The position numbers and the translations under genes were made by a program. The notes beneath the pieces were generated by a model. That model saw only the letters and a list, made by a program, of their open reading frames with translations, was not told the origin of the DNA and searched no databases. Shown here one piece after another: positions 17,517-26,616 of a stretch of 64,000 bases of DNA; within the stretch, counting starts at the first letter, position 1; every line of letters begins with the position of its first letter. Source of the DNA: an uncultured Bacteroidota bacterium (GTDB taxonomy: Bacteria; Bacteroidota; Bacteroidia; Bacteroidales; UBA12077); NCBI GenBank assembly GCA_913055635.1, contig CAJXLK010000018.1:1-64000 (forward strand), read 5' to 3'.

Positions 17517-18173
17517 TCAGCGCCAGCTGGCTAAAACACTCACACTGCCTTTCACCTGGTCTTTGAGGTTGACTTTCAGTTGTACGTCCAAAGGCAGAAA
17601 CACATCAACACGGGAGCCGAATTTGATGATGCCCAGTTGATTACCCTGTTGAACCTGTTGGCCGGGAGCGGGGTTGGTGATGATTCGGCGGGCTACTGCC
17701 CCGGCTATTTGCCGAACCATCAGGGCATGTCCGTTGGCATGGCGGATGGCCACCGAAGCCCTTTCATTCAAAAGGGAAGATTTGGGATGTTTGGCGATCA
17801 AATATTTGCCGGGATGGTACTGGTAATGCTCAACGGTACCACTGACGGGATTCCAGTTTACATGTACGTTCCAGATCGACATGAAGATGGAGATCTGAAG
17901 CATTTTATCCTTAAAATATTCATCCTCGGTGGTTTCTTCTATGGCAACCACCCTGCCGTCAGCGGGCGAGAGGATTAAGGTCTCATCTGTTATGCTCTGG
18001 CGTTGGGGAACACGGAAAAATCGCACCACCAGAAAGAGTACCCCCAGAGAGAGTACTCCAATGGTAATGCTATAAATTGCTTTAGCCGGGATCAAATAAA
18101 GGATCAGATTGATCCCGATGATCGCCAGCAGGAACCATTTGATAACAGGATGGCCTTTTTTATGAATGTACAT
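17517..18173 (-). CDS. psd: phosphatidylserine decarboxylase, short (archaeal-like) form
   Basis: The 218-aa enzyme makes phosphatidylethanolamine from phosphatidylserine at the inner membrane. Two hydrophobic helices lie at the N-terminus (residues 10-47). The middle has LILSPADGRVVAIEET and the conserved IFMSIWNVHVNWNPV. The self-cleavage site is KFGS near the C-terminus: cleavage between G186 and S187 would create the pyruvoyl group. Length matches the short Psd-like form usual in Bacteroidota. The gene follows cdsA by 137 nt on the same strand, so two consecutive steps of phospholipid synthesis (CDP-diacylglycerol and PE formation) are encoded together behind ftsH and rsfS. Confidence 0.93.
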   Translation of the reverse strand: MYIHKKGHPVIKWFLLAIIGINLILYLIPAKAIYSITIGVLSLGVLFLVVRFFRVPQRQSITDETLILSPADGRVVAIEETTEDEYFKDKMLQISIFMSIWNVHVNWNPVSGTVEHYQYHPGKYLIAKHPKSSLLNERASVAIRHANGHALMVRQIAGAVARRIITNPAPGQQVQQGNQLGIIKFGSRVDVFLPLDVQLKVNLKDQVKGSVSVLASWR

Positions 18174-18310
18174 TGATATTCCTCTAAGTTTATAACAAAG
18201 ATAATGAAAAAACGAATGGTGGCAGAATGGTATTTTATGTAGATGGGTGTTTTATTAAAGGTCTTAAGGCAGGAAAACAGGCCGCCCGGCTCTGTCAGGT
18301 CCTGTATGGT

Positions 18311-19129
18311 TTACCACACGAAGTATTTCAGGTAAAGAAAGGCCAGGGGAAAAACAAAAAGGGCAGCATCCATTCGATCGAGCATTCCCCCGTGTCCGGG
18401 TAGGATTTGTCCGGAATCTTTCAGGCCGGCATTTCTTTTCAGGGCAGATTCACTCATATCGCCTGTTGTCCCTGCTAAAGCCACAATGACAGCCAGTCCG
18501 GCCCAGTGGACAAAAGGCAATGGTTCCAGCAGCAGGGTAAGGATCCAGCTCATGAACACGCCAAAAATCAGTCCCCCCAGAACCCCTTCCCAGCTTTTGC
18601 CGGGCGAAAGGCGGCGATCAATCTTATGGCGGCCCAGCCATTTGCCGGTCAGGTAGGCCGTGGTATCGAAGGTCCATATCAACAGGAAAAGCCCGAGGAT
18701 GATCCAGGGAGAATAAGTACCAGCCTCCGGGGGAAATGCCAGGTAATTGATGCTGGCCATGAAGGAGGCCGGGTAAATCAATGCCATCAGGGCATAAGCC
18801 AGGTTGCGGGAGGAATTTTTGGGTTGCCGCACCAGTTCCCAGACCCACATCACTATGGGCAGCAAAAACAACCCATGCAGATCGGATCCCTTCCAGTAAC
18901 CTGCGGCTGCCAAATGATGCGCCAAAAAAATAAGGGTACCTGCGGCAATAACCATCGCCCTACCTGGAGCCGCCTGGTTGCGCTTGGCCAAATGGACGAA
19001 TTCATTCAGGCATAGGCCCGAAATGAGGGCAAAAACGGGTAAAAAAGCAAGAGGCCCTCCTATTAGGGCCCCCGCAATGATTGCCACAAAAGCAACCCCG
19101 GAAAGGGTTCTTTGTGTAAAATTATTCAT
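18311..19129 (-). CDS. cdsA: phosphatidate cytidylyltransferase
   Basis: The 272-aa inner-membrane enzyme turns phosphatidic acid and CTP into CDP-diacylglycerol. About seven to eight helices are spread over the chain. The C-terminal signature is complete: SALKRNAGLKDSG followed by LPGHGGMLDRMDA, which holds the catalytic and metal-binding aspartates. WEGVLGGLIFG precedes it. It starts 17 nt after the stop of ftsH, in an operon rsfS-ftsH-cdsA-psd, an order common in Bacteroidota. Nothing unusual is seen in the sequence. Confidence 0.95.
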   Translation of the reverse strand: MNNFTQRTLSGVAFVAIIAGALIGGPLAFLPVFALISGLCLNEFVHLAKRNQAAPGRAMVIAAGTLIFLAHHLAAAGYWKGSDLHGLFLLPIVMWVWELVRQPKNSSRNLAYALMALIYPASFMASINYLAFPPEAGTYSPWIILGLFLLIWTFDTTAYLTGKWLGRHKIDRRLSPGKSWEGVLGGLIFGVFMSWILTLLLEPLPFVHWAGLAVIVALAGTTGDMSESALKRNAGLKDSGQILPGHGGMLDRMDAALFVFPLAFLYLKYFVW

Positions 19130-19146
19130 CTGCGATCGCGATGCCT

Positions 19147-21546
19147 TTAGCTTTTATTTTTATTCTGCGCCTCATCCTTGCCGGATGTGTTTCTCTGCGA
19201 AGTGTTGTCCTTTTTGGTGGCTGAAAGATGCTCCTGGTCATCTTTTCCTGGGCCATCGCTCTTTTCAGGGTTTTTGGCTTGGTTTGGCTTGTTTTCCGCC
19301 TTTTCTTCTCCGTCAGATTCGGATTGCCCCTGCTGGCCGTTATCTGAAGGCGTCTGGTTTTCCTTGTTCTCTGGAGCCTCCGTTTGCTGTGCCGGGGAAT
19401 CGGCCTGCTCCGCGCTGCCCTCCGTCTTTTCCCGGCTGGCCTGCTCCTGGCCTTCCTTATGGGATTGCCCTTGTTTTTTCGAGGCGCCGGCTTCTTTCTC
19501 TTCCTCCTCTTTGCTCCTCTTTTCGCTGTCTTCGTGTATCTTTTTTACTTTTTTGCCTTCTTCCAGGATCTTTTGTTTTTTCTCGTCATCAATTTCCCTT
19601 TTCCCCAAAATGCGTTCCAGGTCTTCGGTAAAGATGATCTCCTTTTCCAGCAACAGCTCAGCGAGCTGATCCAGTTGCTGGCGGTATTCGCTTAGGATAC
19701 TGTAGGCGCGGGAATAGGCTTGATCCACATAACCCTGGACTTCGGTGTCAATCAGTTCAGCTGTCTTTTCGCTGTAAGGCTTGGTGAATGTGAAATCCCG
19801 CTGGCCGGTGGAATCGTAGAAACTCAGGTTTCCGATTTTATCGCTCATCCCGAAATAAGCCACCATGGCATAGGCCTGCTTGGTGACCTTCTCCAGGTCA
19901 TTGAGGGCACCGGTGGATATTTTTTCAAAGACCAGCTGTTCGGCAGCTCTACCGCCCAATGCGGCACTCATTTCATCGAGCATCTGATCGGTGGTGGTCA
20001 GGTTGCGTTCCTCCGGCAAATACCAGGCCGAACCCAGTGCTTTGCCCCGGGGAACAATGGTGACTTTCACCAGCGGGCTGGCATGCTTGAGCATCCAGCT
20101 TACGATGGCATGTCCGCATTCGTGGTAGGCGATGGCCTTTTTCTCAGAGCTGGTGATCAGTTTGTTCTTGCGTTCCAGCCCCGCAATGATCCGGTCAATG
20201 GCATCGAGGAAGTCCTCTTTTTCCACCACATTCTTTTCTTTGCGGGCTGCAATCAGGGCCGCCTCATTCGAGACATTGGCAATGTCAGCCCCGGAAAAGC
20301 CGGGGGTCTGTTTGGCCAGAAAATCAATGTCCAGATTCTTATCAATCTTCAGGGGCTTGAGGTGAACCCTGAAAATTTGTTTGCGTTCATTCAAATCAGG
20401 CAGATCGATGTGCACCTGGCGGTCGAAGCGTCCGGCCCGCAGAAGGGCTTTGTCCAGCATGTCGGCCCGGTTGGTGGCCGCCACGATGATGATCCCGATG
20501 TTGTTGCTGAAACCGTCCATCTCGGCCAGCAACTGGTTCAGGGTGTTTTCCCGTTCATCGTTGGCCCCCATGCTGGGATTCTTCCCGCGGGCCCTGCCGA
20601 TGGCGTCAATCTCATCGATGAAGATGATACACGGGGCCTTTTCCTTGGCCTGCTTGAAGAGATCGCGTACACGCGAGGCCCCGACCCCTACAAACATCTC
20701 AACAAAGTCAGAACCCGAAATGGAGAAAAACGGAACGCTGGCTTCTCCTGCCACAGCTTTGGCCATCAGGGTTTTGCCTGTCCCGGGCGGCCCCACCAGC
20801 AATACCCCTTTGGGGATCTTTCCCCCCAGCTCCGTATATTTTTTGGGGTTTTTTAAAAATTCAACCACTTCGCGCACTTCCACCTTGGCTTCATCCAACC
20901 CCGCTACATCACTGAAATCAATCTTTACATTCGACTCTTTGTCAAAAAGCACCGCTTTGGATTTGCCCACGTTGAATATGTTGCCGCCACCTCCGCCGCC
21001 GGAGCCACGGGCAATCCTTCGGAAAATGAAAAGCCAGATGGCCACCAGAATGAATATGGGCAGCAACCAGGTGAGCACTTCCCCCAGGATGTCTTTACGC
21101 GTCTCATATCTGACCTGTATGTATTCGCCTTCAGGCATCCTATCCTGGGCATCGGACAGCCGTTTCTCAAAGATCTCCAGCGAGCCGATGGTGAAATAAT
21201 AATGCGGGCCCTCTTTGGGCACCGAAAACATGTCATCTTTGCGCAACTCGCTGTAGGCTTCCTTGCTTAGGGCTTCTTCCTTCAGATAGACTTCAGCCTT
21301 TTCCTTGTTGATCACCACAATCTTTTTGACATCATTGTCTTCCAGCATCGTACGTTGGAATTTTTGCCAGGTGATCTCCTTGGCTCCACCTCCCAAATTC
21401 ATGAAGTTAAGAGCAATGAAAAATATGGCGATCAGTGCATAAACCCAATAAATGTTAAACTTGGGAAAAGGTTTTTTACCGTTGCTGTTGCTATTATCGG
21501 ATCCCTGATTGTTTTCTCTATTTTGATTTTGGTTGTTATTGGCCAT
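19147..21546 (-). CDS. ftsH: ATP-dependent zinc metalloprotease FtsH with long charged tail
   Basis: The 799-aa membrane-bound AAA+ protease has TM1 at 33-52, a periplasmic domain, and TM2 at 157-177. The AAA domain carries Walker A GPPGTGKT (252-259), Walker B IIFIDEID (307-314) and the SRH arginines (LLRAGRFDR). The zinc protease motif is HECGH (475-479) with third ligand D550; most relatives read HEAGH. After the protease domain, residues from about 652 to 799 form a very hydrophilic tail rich in Glu, Lys, Gln, Ser and Asn, much longer than the short tail of E. coli FtsH. The gene begins 24 nt after rsfS. The N-terminus is also Asn/Gln-rich ([13 protein letters not shown]). Confidence 0.97.
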   Translation of the reverse strand: MANNNQNQNRENNQGSDNSNSNGKKPFPKFNIYWVYALIAIFFIALNFMNLGGGAKEITWQKFQRTMLEDNDVKKIVVINKEKAEVYLKEEALSKEAYSELRKDDMFSVPKEGPHYYFTIGSLEIFEKRLSDAQDRMPEGEYIQVRYETRKDILGEVLTWLLPIFILVAIWLFIFRRIARGSGGGGGGNIFNVGKSKAVLFDKESNVKIDFSDVAGLDEAKVEVREVVEFLKNPKKYTELGGKIPKGVLLVGPPGTGKTLMAKAVAGEASVPFFSISGSDFVEMFVGVGASRVRDLFKQAKEKAPCIIFIDEIDAIGRARGKNPSMGANDERENTLNQLLAEMDGFSNNIGIIIVAATNRADMLDKALLRAGRFDRQVHIDLPDLNERKQIFRVHLKPLKIDKNLDIDFLAKQTPGFSGADIANVSNEAALIAARKEKNVVEKEDFLDAIDRIIAGLERKNKLITSSEKKAIAYHECGHAIVSWMLKHASPLVKVTIVPRGKALGSAWYLPEERNLTTTDQMLDEMSAALGGRAAEQLVFEKISTGALNDLEKVTKQAYAMVAYFGMSDKIGNLSFYDSTGQRDFTFTKPYSEKTAELIDTEVQGYVDQAYSRAYSILSEYRQQLDQLAELLLEKEIIFTEDLERILGKREIDDEKKQKILEEGKKVKKIHEDSEKRSKEEEEKEAGASKKQGQSHKEGQEQASREKTEGSAEQADSPAQQTEAPENKENQTPSDNGQQGQSESDGEEKAENKPNQAKNPEKSDGPGKDDQEHLSATKKDNTSQRNTSGKDEAQNKNKS

Positions 21547-21570
21547 GCCTGTTGTTCCTCCGTTATTAAT

Positions 21571-21951
21571 TTAAATGATGTCCTGATACTGTTCCATTGG
21601 GGCGTCCGCCCACAAATCTTCCAGGTTGTAAAACTCGCGGTATTCCTTTTGAAAGACGTGGATGATGATGCTGGCATAATCCATCAATACCCAGGTGAGG
21701 TTTCCCATCCCCTCCTTGCTGTAGGGCTTTTCATTGAGCTCTTTCTTAACGCGGGCTTCTATTGCCTCCACAATGGCATCTACATGGGTGTTTGATGTCC
21801 CATGACAGATTACAAAATAATCGCAGATCGAGTTCTCGATCTCGCTGATCTTTAATGTTATCAGGTCTCTGCCTTTTTTATCCTGTATTCCTTTTATAAT
21901 TTTGTCCAACAATTCTTCGGGTGTGATATCTTCTTGCTTGCCTGGCTTCAT
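21571..21951 (-). CDS. rsfS: ribosomal silencing factor RsfS
   Basis: The 126-aa protein of the Iojap/RsfS family binds ribosomal protein uL14 and blocks joining of the subunits when nutrients run low. The sequence shows the family core: KGRDLITLKISEIENSICDY, then FVICHGTSNTHVDAI, GNLTWVLMDYASIIIHVF and EYREFYNLEDLWADA. Length is normal. It is the first gene of the rsfS-ftsH-cdsA-psd operon. Upstream on the minus strand TAATTTTG (21972-21965) may be the -7 box of its promoter; no good -33 box is visible. Confidence 0.95.
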   Translation of the reverse strand: MKPGKQEDITPEELLDKIIKGIQDKKGRDLITLKISEIENSICDYFVICHGTSNTHVDAIVEAIEARVKKELNEKPYSKEGMGNLTWVLMDYASIIIHVFQKEYREFYNLEDLWADAPMEQYQDII

Positions 21952-22101
21952 TCAAATTTTTTTACAAAATTAATCAAATTTTTATGAATCATCATCTTAG
22001 TAATATGTTGATGTGGATAACCGCTAAGATGGTATCAAATATTATTCCTTAACAATTATAATGAAAAATTGTCGCAATTTATTTTATCGGTTGAAAATAA
22101 T

Positions 22102-22109
22102 TAGTTTTG
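22102..22109 (+). promoter_or_regulatory. candidate -7 box for birA
   Basis: TAGTTTTG fits the Bacteroidota -7 consensus TAnnTTTG and lies 24 nt upstream of the birA start codon. No matching -33 TTTG at 17-23 nt was found, so this is only a partial promoter. Confidence 0.3.
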
Positions 22110-22133
22110 TTTCAAAGACACCGGTTAACAGGT

Positions 22134-22883
22134 ATGAAAGAAAGAATCATAGGGCGTGAGTTGATTTCCCTGCTTTCGGTGGACAGCACCAATGATTATG
22201 CCAAGGCATTGCTCGAGGAGGATCGGCCTACCGAGGGGTTGGTTGTTGTAGCTGGAGAGCAGCGCAAGGGGAGGGGCTATGGCAGGAACACATGGTATAG
22301 TGGGCGGGGGAAGAATTTGCTGGTTACCGTGGTGCTTTATCCTGAATTTTTGGCGGCCAGCCATCAATTTTTAATCTCCAAGGCCATTAGTCTGGGTTTG
22401 TATGATTATTTGTCCCGCTATGTGTCGGATGTCAGCATCAAATGGCCCAATGATATGTATGTAGAAGACCGCAAGATGGCAGGCATTCTGATCGAAAATG
22501 ACCTGGTGGGTTCGACGTTAAAAAACAGCATTGTGGGCATAGGTTTGAATGTCAACCAACAAGACTTTCCTCAGGATATACCCAATCCGGTATCTCTGCG
22601 GCAAATGACTGAAAGAAGATTTCCCCTGAAAAAGGAGTTGAACCGGCTTTGTGCCTGTCTGGACAAGCGCTACCAGATGCTTGCCCGGGGACAGGTCGAT
22701 AAGATCCATCGCGAATACCATGATCGCCTTTTCCGTTTAAATGCGATGGCCTGGTATCAGGCGGGAGAAGAGCGTTTCCGGGCAAAGGTGGTCGGGGTAA
22801 GCGATTATGGACAACTCATTGTCGAAAATGAGGCCGGCAAGACCCTGGAGTACAACTTTAAAGAGGTTGAATTTGTTTTATAG
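22134..22883 (+). CDS. birA: biotin--acetyl-CoA-carboxylase ligase (no DNA-binding domain)
   Basis: The 249-aa enzyme activates biotin with ATP and attaches it to the carboxylase carrier protein. The biotin/ATP loop reads GEQRKGRGYGRNTWYSGRG; KWPNDMYV and KMAGILIEN are the other signature segments, with GIGLNVNQ after them. The C-terminal SH3-like domain is present (about 200-249). There is no N-terminal winged helix, so it is a pure ligase (group I), not a repressor of biotin genes. ATG 22134 (MKERIIGREL) is chosen over a TTG nine codons upstream. It is transcribed divergently from rsfS and its last 6 nt overlap the convergent SRPBCC gene. Confidence 0.93.
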   Translation: MKERIIGRELISLLSVDSTNDYAKALLEEDRPTEGLVVVAGEQRKGRGYGRNTWYSGRGKNLLVTVVLYPEFLAASHQFLISKAISLGLYDYLSRYVSDVSIKWPNDMYVEDRKMAGILIENDLVGSTLKNSIVGIGLNVNQQDFPQDIPNPVSLRQMTERRFPLKKELNRLCACLDKRYQMLARGQVDKIHREYHDRLFRLNAMAWYQAGEERFRAKVVGVSDYGQLIVENEAGKTLEYNFKEVEFVL

Positions 22884-23297
22884 CCCTTCCTGCTGGTCCA
22901 GGTAAGCTGTCAGTTTGTCAACCATGGCATTGATTCCTTTTTGCAGGTAAGGTGTTACCATTGAGGCAAGGGCCGGATTCATCCCGGCTTCGGCGGTTAT
23001 TCGGATGCGGGTGTCGCCCGGGCTGACCTGTTTGATTTGGATCCACAGGGTAAAATCGAGTGTGGGATTTTGGAGGTTTTTAAGTTTGACCAGTTTATGG
23101 GGCGTTTTTTCTACAATCTCCATGCCCAGCGAACCAAATCCTTTGAGTTGGAAGTGGCATTGGTTTTCACACGACTGCCAGTTCTCTATGGTCTCTTCAG
23201 GCACCAGGGGATCCAGGTGGCGGAGGTCGGCCAAAAACGTATAGACTTTTTCCGGGTCCTGGCCGGTGGCTCCTGTTTTGCTCACGACTCTGCTCAT
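22878..23297 (-). CDS. SRPBCC (START-like) family protein
   Basis: The 139-aa protein has the Bet v1/START-like fold pattern: SKTGATGQDPEKVYTFLADL in the first strand and helix, a curved sheet with HFQLKGFGSLGMEIVEK and RIRITAEAGMNP, and a long C-terminal helix (SMVTPYLQKGINAMVDKLT). Members bind hydrophobic ligands; the ligand is unknown here. In Bacteroidota this small protein usually accompanies pyrE, as here. ATG 23297 is chosen because it overlaps the pyrE stop as ATGA, which suggests translational coupling; an upstream start would add 11 residues inside pyrE. Confidence 0.85.
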   Translation of the reverse strand: MSRVVSKTGATGQDPEKVYTFLADLRHLDPLVPEETIENWQSCENQCHFQLKGFGSLGMEIVEKTPHKLVKLKNLQNPTLDFTLWIQIKQVSPGDTRIRITAEAGMNPALASMVTPYLQKGINAMVDKLTAYLDQQEGL

Positions 23298-23923
23298 GCG
23301 GGTTTCCAGTTTGCCGGGTCCTGCCGCCATTGCTCCAGCTGCTGGCGGTTTTTCTCTTTAAGATAGCCCTGATCCAGGGCGACCTCCATTAGGCTGGAGT
23401 AATCGGTTAGGGTATGGACAGGGCATTGATGATGCTCAAACTTTTCGCGGGCCAGATCAAAGCCATAGGTGAAGATGGCAGCCATGCCCAATACCTTTAC
23501 CCCACTTTGCCGAAGGGCTTCAACAGCCTGAAGGCTGCTCTTGCCGGTGGATATGAGGTCCTCCACAACCACTGCCCGCTGTCCCTTTTGTATTTCCCCT
23601 TCAATGGTGTTTTCCAGGCCATGCTTCTTTTGGGACGATCGCACATAGACAAAAGGCAAATCCAGTGCCTCAGCTGTGAGCGCCCCTATGGCAATGGCAC
23701 CGGTGGCTACCCCCGCTATTATATCCGCCTGCTGGCCATAATGCCGGCGGATTAACTCAACAAAACCTTTTTTGATGAGATTCCGCACCTGCGGATGAGA
23801 GAGGGTCTTGCGGTTGTCACAATATATGGGCGATTGCCATCCTGAAGTCCATTGGTACGGATTTGCAGGATTGAATTTAATTGCGTTAATTTGCAGTAGC
23901 TGTGCGGCGATTTGATGTTTCAT
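23294..23923 (-). CDS. pyrE: orotate phosphoribosyltransferase
   Basis: The 209-aa enzyme of pyrimidine synthesis joins orotate to PRPP to give OMP. Seen in order: YQWTSGWQSPIYCDNRK near the N-terminus, GVATGAIAIGAL, and the PRPP motif VVVEDLISTGKSS. Length is normal. Two ATGs are possible, 23932 (MENMKHQ) and 23923 (MKHQIAAQ); the second is used here because the NUDIX gene begins divergently in the same few bases (ATG at 23931 or 23940). The promoter of each gene must therefore lie inside the 5' part of the other, or both messages are nearly leaderless. TACATTTG on the minus strand at 23944-23937 is a possible -7 box. Confidence 0.93.
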   Translation of the reverse strand: MKHQIAAQLLQINAIKFNPANPYQWTSGWQSPIYCDNRKTLSHPQVRNLIKKGFVELIRRHYGQQADIIAGVATGAIAIGALTAEALDLPFVYVRSSQKKHGLENTIEGEIQKGQRAVVVEDLISTGKSSLQAVEALRQSGVKVLGMAAIFTYGFDLAREKFEHHQCPVHTLTDYSSLMEVALDQGYLKEKNRQQLEQWRQDPANWKPA

Positions 23924-23939
23924 ATTTTCCATGTCACAA

Positions 23940-24554
23940 ATGTATAAAGTTTTTTTCGACCACAGAACCATTTGCATTACCGATCAGTTTGAGAAATACT
24001 ACCACCAACATCATGGGCTCTTTGTCCGGTATATCAACGAGATCCAGTTGGCCTATATCATTGAGTTGTTCAGGAATGTGCAGGAGTTAAAGAATGTGTT
24101 CATTTTCCATAAGGACACAGAGATGGTTTTCAATGCCTTCCGCACTTTTTTCACCGAGATGGAAGCTGCTGGCGGGTTGGTTTTTGATGGACATTCCCGG
24201 GTTTTGGTCATTCATCGCCGTGGAAAGTGGGATTTGCCCAAGGGTAAGATGGAGCCGGGAGAAGATGCTCAAACAACGGCGGTCCGCGAGGTCTCTGAGG
24301 AATGTGGCATTACTTCACCCCAACCCCGTGGCCTGTTGCATGTCACTTACCATTCCTACCTTCAGGAAGGGGTGATGATTTTAAAGAAGACCTACTGGTA
24401 CCGCATGCACTATACCGGGGATGAGCCGTTAAAGCCTCAGACCAAAGAAGACATTACAGAAGCCCGTTGGTTGGAGCCCTCCCAGATAGAGCTGGTCACG
24501 GCCAATACCTACCCCTCGATTGAAAAAGTCCTGCAGGCCGGTGGCCTCCTGTAA
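23940..24554 (+). CDS. NUDIX hydrolase
   Basis: The 204-aa protein has about 75 N-terminal residues of unknown role (MYKVFFDHRTICITD), followed by a NUDIX domain. The NUDIX box is complete: GKMEPGE, then seven residues, then REVSEECGI. Such enzymes split nucleoside diphosphates linked to another group; the real substrate is unknown. This two-part form next to pyrE is common in Bacteroidota. The start is uncertain between ATG 23931 and ATG 23940; the latter is used because MYKVFF is the first hydrophobic strand. It is transcribed away from pyrE. Confidence 0.88.
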   Translation: MYKVFFDHRTICITDQFEKYYHQHHGLFVRYINEIQLAYIIELFRNVQELKNVFIFHKDTEMVFNAFRTFFTEMEAAGGLVFDGHSRVLVIHRRGKWDLPKGKMEPGEDAQTTAVREVSEECGITSPQPRGLLHVTYHSYLQEGVMILKKTYWYRMHYTGDEPLKPQTKEDITEARWLEPSQIELVTANTYPSIEKVLQAGGLL

Positions 24555-24689
24555 GTCCCAAACCGGGATAAGCTTCATTTCTTATTGTCTATTGGCTTTC
24601 CCCTGGGCCATTGGAAAGCTACTTCAAACCAGCGCTTGGGTATCAACCAGCCCGCTTAACAGGGATTTAAGCCCTTCAAGCCAATTCCG

Positions 24690-26129
24690 CTATCTTCGAG
24701 GGTTTCGTCTTAATGCCCCGTCGGCCTTCATCTTTTGGTAGATTCGCTTCTCAATATTTTCTGACGGACCCGGGGCCTGGGGTATGGCGATCTTTCCTTT
24801 TCGGTCAATAAAGAAATAGGTCGGCATATTGCGAACCTGGTATTGCTGTAAAATATCTTTCTGGAGGCCATGGTGCAGAAAGGTGAACCGATAGTCATGG
24901 TGTTGGACATACCGCTTCATGCTGTCGAATTCGTTGTTCGAGATGATTATGATACGAAAGTGCTGCTGATGCCTTTTATATAGGCTCTCCAGAAGTTGAT
25001 AGTCACGGATGCAGGAGTAATTTTTAGAATTGCAGAAAGCCAGATAAATATATTCACCCTTCAGATCATTCAGGCACACCTTGTTGCTGTCCACATCATA
25101 GAGGCAAAAGTCGGGGGCCTGATCTCCTGCTGAGAGTTGACGGCTGGTTTCAACGATTTTTTGGGCAATTTGGATGTTTTCCCCGTTTTGGCTGTACTGG
25201 GGAAATTCTTTCAGCATCTGGCTGACAGCTTTTTTAGAGAAGCGCCGGTCGTAATAGGCCTGGTTTAAGCTTTTGAGAATAACCAGTTCTCTGAGTCGGG
25301 GATGCCCCCGAAGCATGGAATCGCGGCTAACCAGGGAGTCGAGCTTGTGGTAGCTTTGCACGCCGTTGATCACCCAATACAGGCGGTTGCCATGCCTGGA
25401 AAACAAATCCATCAGGTAGTCGCTGTAAAGGGTGGAAAAGGCATCCATATAGGCCGGGTTGTGGTAGCGCACCGGGCGATCCGCAAAATATTGTTTTTCT
25501 ATTTGTTCAGGGGTGAACCCCAGCGGCAGCTTCAAACCCGCAATGGTGTACTTTTTATATTGGTTGAAAAAAGGGTGATCACTGACCACCGCCGTATCCA
25601 GCAGGCGAAGGACCGAATCCCGCTTTTTGACCATCCCTTTCACATTGTCCAGGTTTGGGCCGATGATCCCTTCATATACCTGTGAAAAACGGTCGAGCTG
25701 ATAGTTCAGACTTCCGCCCCCGGCCTCTTCCAATCCAATGTGTACGGTGATGCCCTCAAAAAAAGGATTGAGCTTTTGAGCCTGCGTCTTTTCCCGCTTT
25801 TGGGGCAGGTCCAGTCGATATCTTTGGCCGGGTTCCACATAAAGATACCCTTTATAAGGGCCCAGGTTCGTGAATATTTGGCTGGTCTGATTTAAAGCAA
25901 TCTTACAGGTGAAATTTCCCCGGCCGTCAAAGGGAGTGGTCACCAGATGGGTGGTGTCGCGGGTGATATAATCTGAATACCGGTAAAAGGTGATGGTTTC
26001 TCCTGCATAGCTGGGGGCCTGACCTTCCAGCAATACCTTTTGCTGGCCCTTCACCGGCGAAATAAACAATAAAAGGCTTAGCAGCAAACCGGCCCCATAA
26101 AAACAATATGTATCATTTGCCTGAATCAT
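24690..26129 (-). CDS. TlpA-like thioredoxin-fold protein without CXXC
   Basis: The 479-aa exported protein has a signal peptide (hydrophobic segment GAGLLLSLLLFISPV, cut near KGQQ). It carries an N-terminal beta domain (about 30-130, DUF4369-like in style), a helical middle and a C-terminal thioredoxin-like domain (about 335-470). The last domain has the start GDQAPDFCLYDVDSN, the expected strand YIYLAFCNSKNYSC and the cis-proline region NMPTYFFIDRKG. The usual redox CXXC is replaced by two cysteines six residues apart, so classic thiol exchange is doubtful. ATG 26129 overlaps the coaD stop by 17 nt. A longer frame upstream lies inside coaD and is not used. Confidence 0.75.
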   Translation of the reverse strand: MIQANDTYCFYGAGLLLSLLLFISPVKGQQKVLLEGQAPSYAGETITFYRYSDYITRDTTHLVTTPFDGRGNFTCKIALNQTSQIFTNLGPYKGYLYVEPGQRYRLDLPQKREKTQAQKLNPFFEGITVHIGLEEAGGGSLNYQLDRFSQVYEGIIGPNLDNVKGMVKKRDSVLRLLDTAVVSDHPFFNQYKKYTIAGLKLPLGFTPEQIEKQYFADRPVRYHNPAYMDAFSTLYSDYLMDLFSRHGNRLYWVINGVQSYHKLDSLVSRDSMLRGHPRLRELVILKSLNQAYYDRRFSKKAVSQMLKEFPQYSQNGENIQIAQKIVETSRQLSAGDQAPDFCLYDVDSNKVCLNDLKGEYIYLAFCNSKNYSCIRDYQLLESLYKRHQQHFRIIIISNNEFDSMKRYVQHHDYRFTFLHHGLQKDILQQYQVRNMPTYFFIDRKGKIAIPQAPGPSENIEKRIYQKMKADGALRRNPRR

Positions 26130-26583
26130 GAATGTCCATCCCTTTGGGCAAAAATTTGCTGGCATCCCCCCCATTGCGAATGATATCGCGCACAATGGTC
26201 GAAGTAACCGGGGTATGCTCAGGCATGGTCAGCAGAAAAACCGTTTCGATGCCCTCATGCATGGCCTTGTTGACCTGTGCAATGGCCCTTTCATACTCAA
26301 AATCAGCGGATGTCCTTAAACCCCTTAGCAAATAACCGGCGTCCACCTGCTTGCAGTAATTGATCGTTAATCCTTCAAAATGATCGACCTGAATCTGGGG
26401 TTGATCATTAAAAACCGAGCGAATCCATTGTTTCCTTTTTTCCAGGGGAAAATAACCCTTCTTGTTGACATTATACCCGACAGCAATGATGATTTCATCA
26501 AATAAAGGAACAGCCCTCCTTACGATGGATTCGTGGCCGATGGTGAAGGGATCGAAAGACCCCGGAAAAACAGCTCTTTTCAT
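26113..26583 (-). CDS. coaD: phosphopantetheine adenylyltransferase
   Basis: The 156-aa enzyme makes dephospho-CoA from 4'-phosphopantetheine and ATP. The nucleotidyltransferase motif TIGH lies in FPGSFDPFTIGHESI, and the second motif is VTSTIVRDI near the C-terminus. GYLLRGLRTSADFEYE is the substrate-binding segment. Length is standard. It lies between the BtuF-like gene (34 nt upstream) and the thioredoxin-fold gene (17 nt overlap) in a three-gene minus-strand operon. Confidence 0.96.
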   Translation of the reverse strand: MKRAVFPGSFDPFTIGHESIVRRAVPLFDEIIIAVGYNVNKKGYFPLEKRKQWIRSVFNDQPQIQVDHFEGLTINYCKQVDAGYLLRGLRTSADFEYERAIAQVNKAMHEGIETVFLLTMPEHTPVTSTIVRDIIRNGGDASKFLPKGMDIHDSGK

Positions 26584-26616
26584 GACAAACGCTTTTATGA
26601 CGTTGAAGGGACAAAC

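Noticed and set aside
19720-20856. 378-codon open frame on the + strand opposite ftsH
   Set aside because: It lies fully inside ftsH, which has all FtsH motifs; the opposite frame is an effect of GC-rich codon use.
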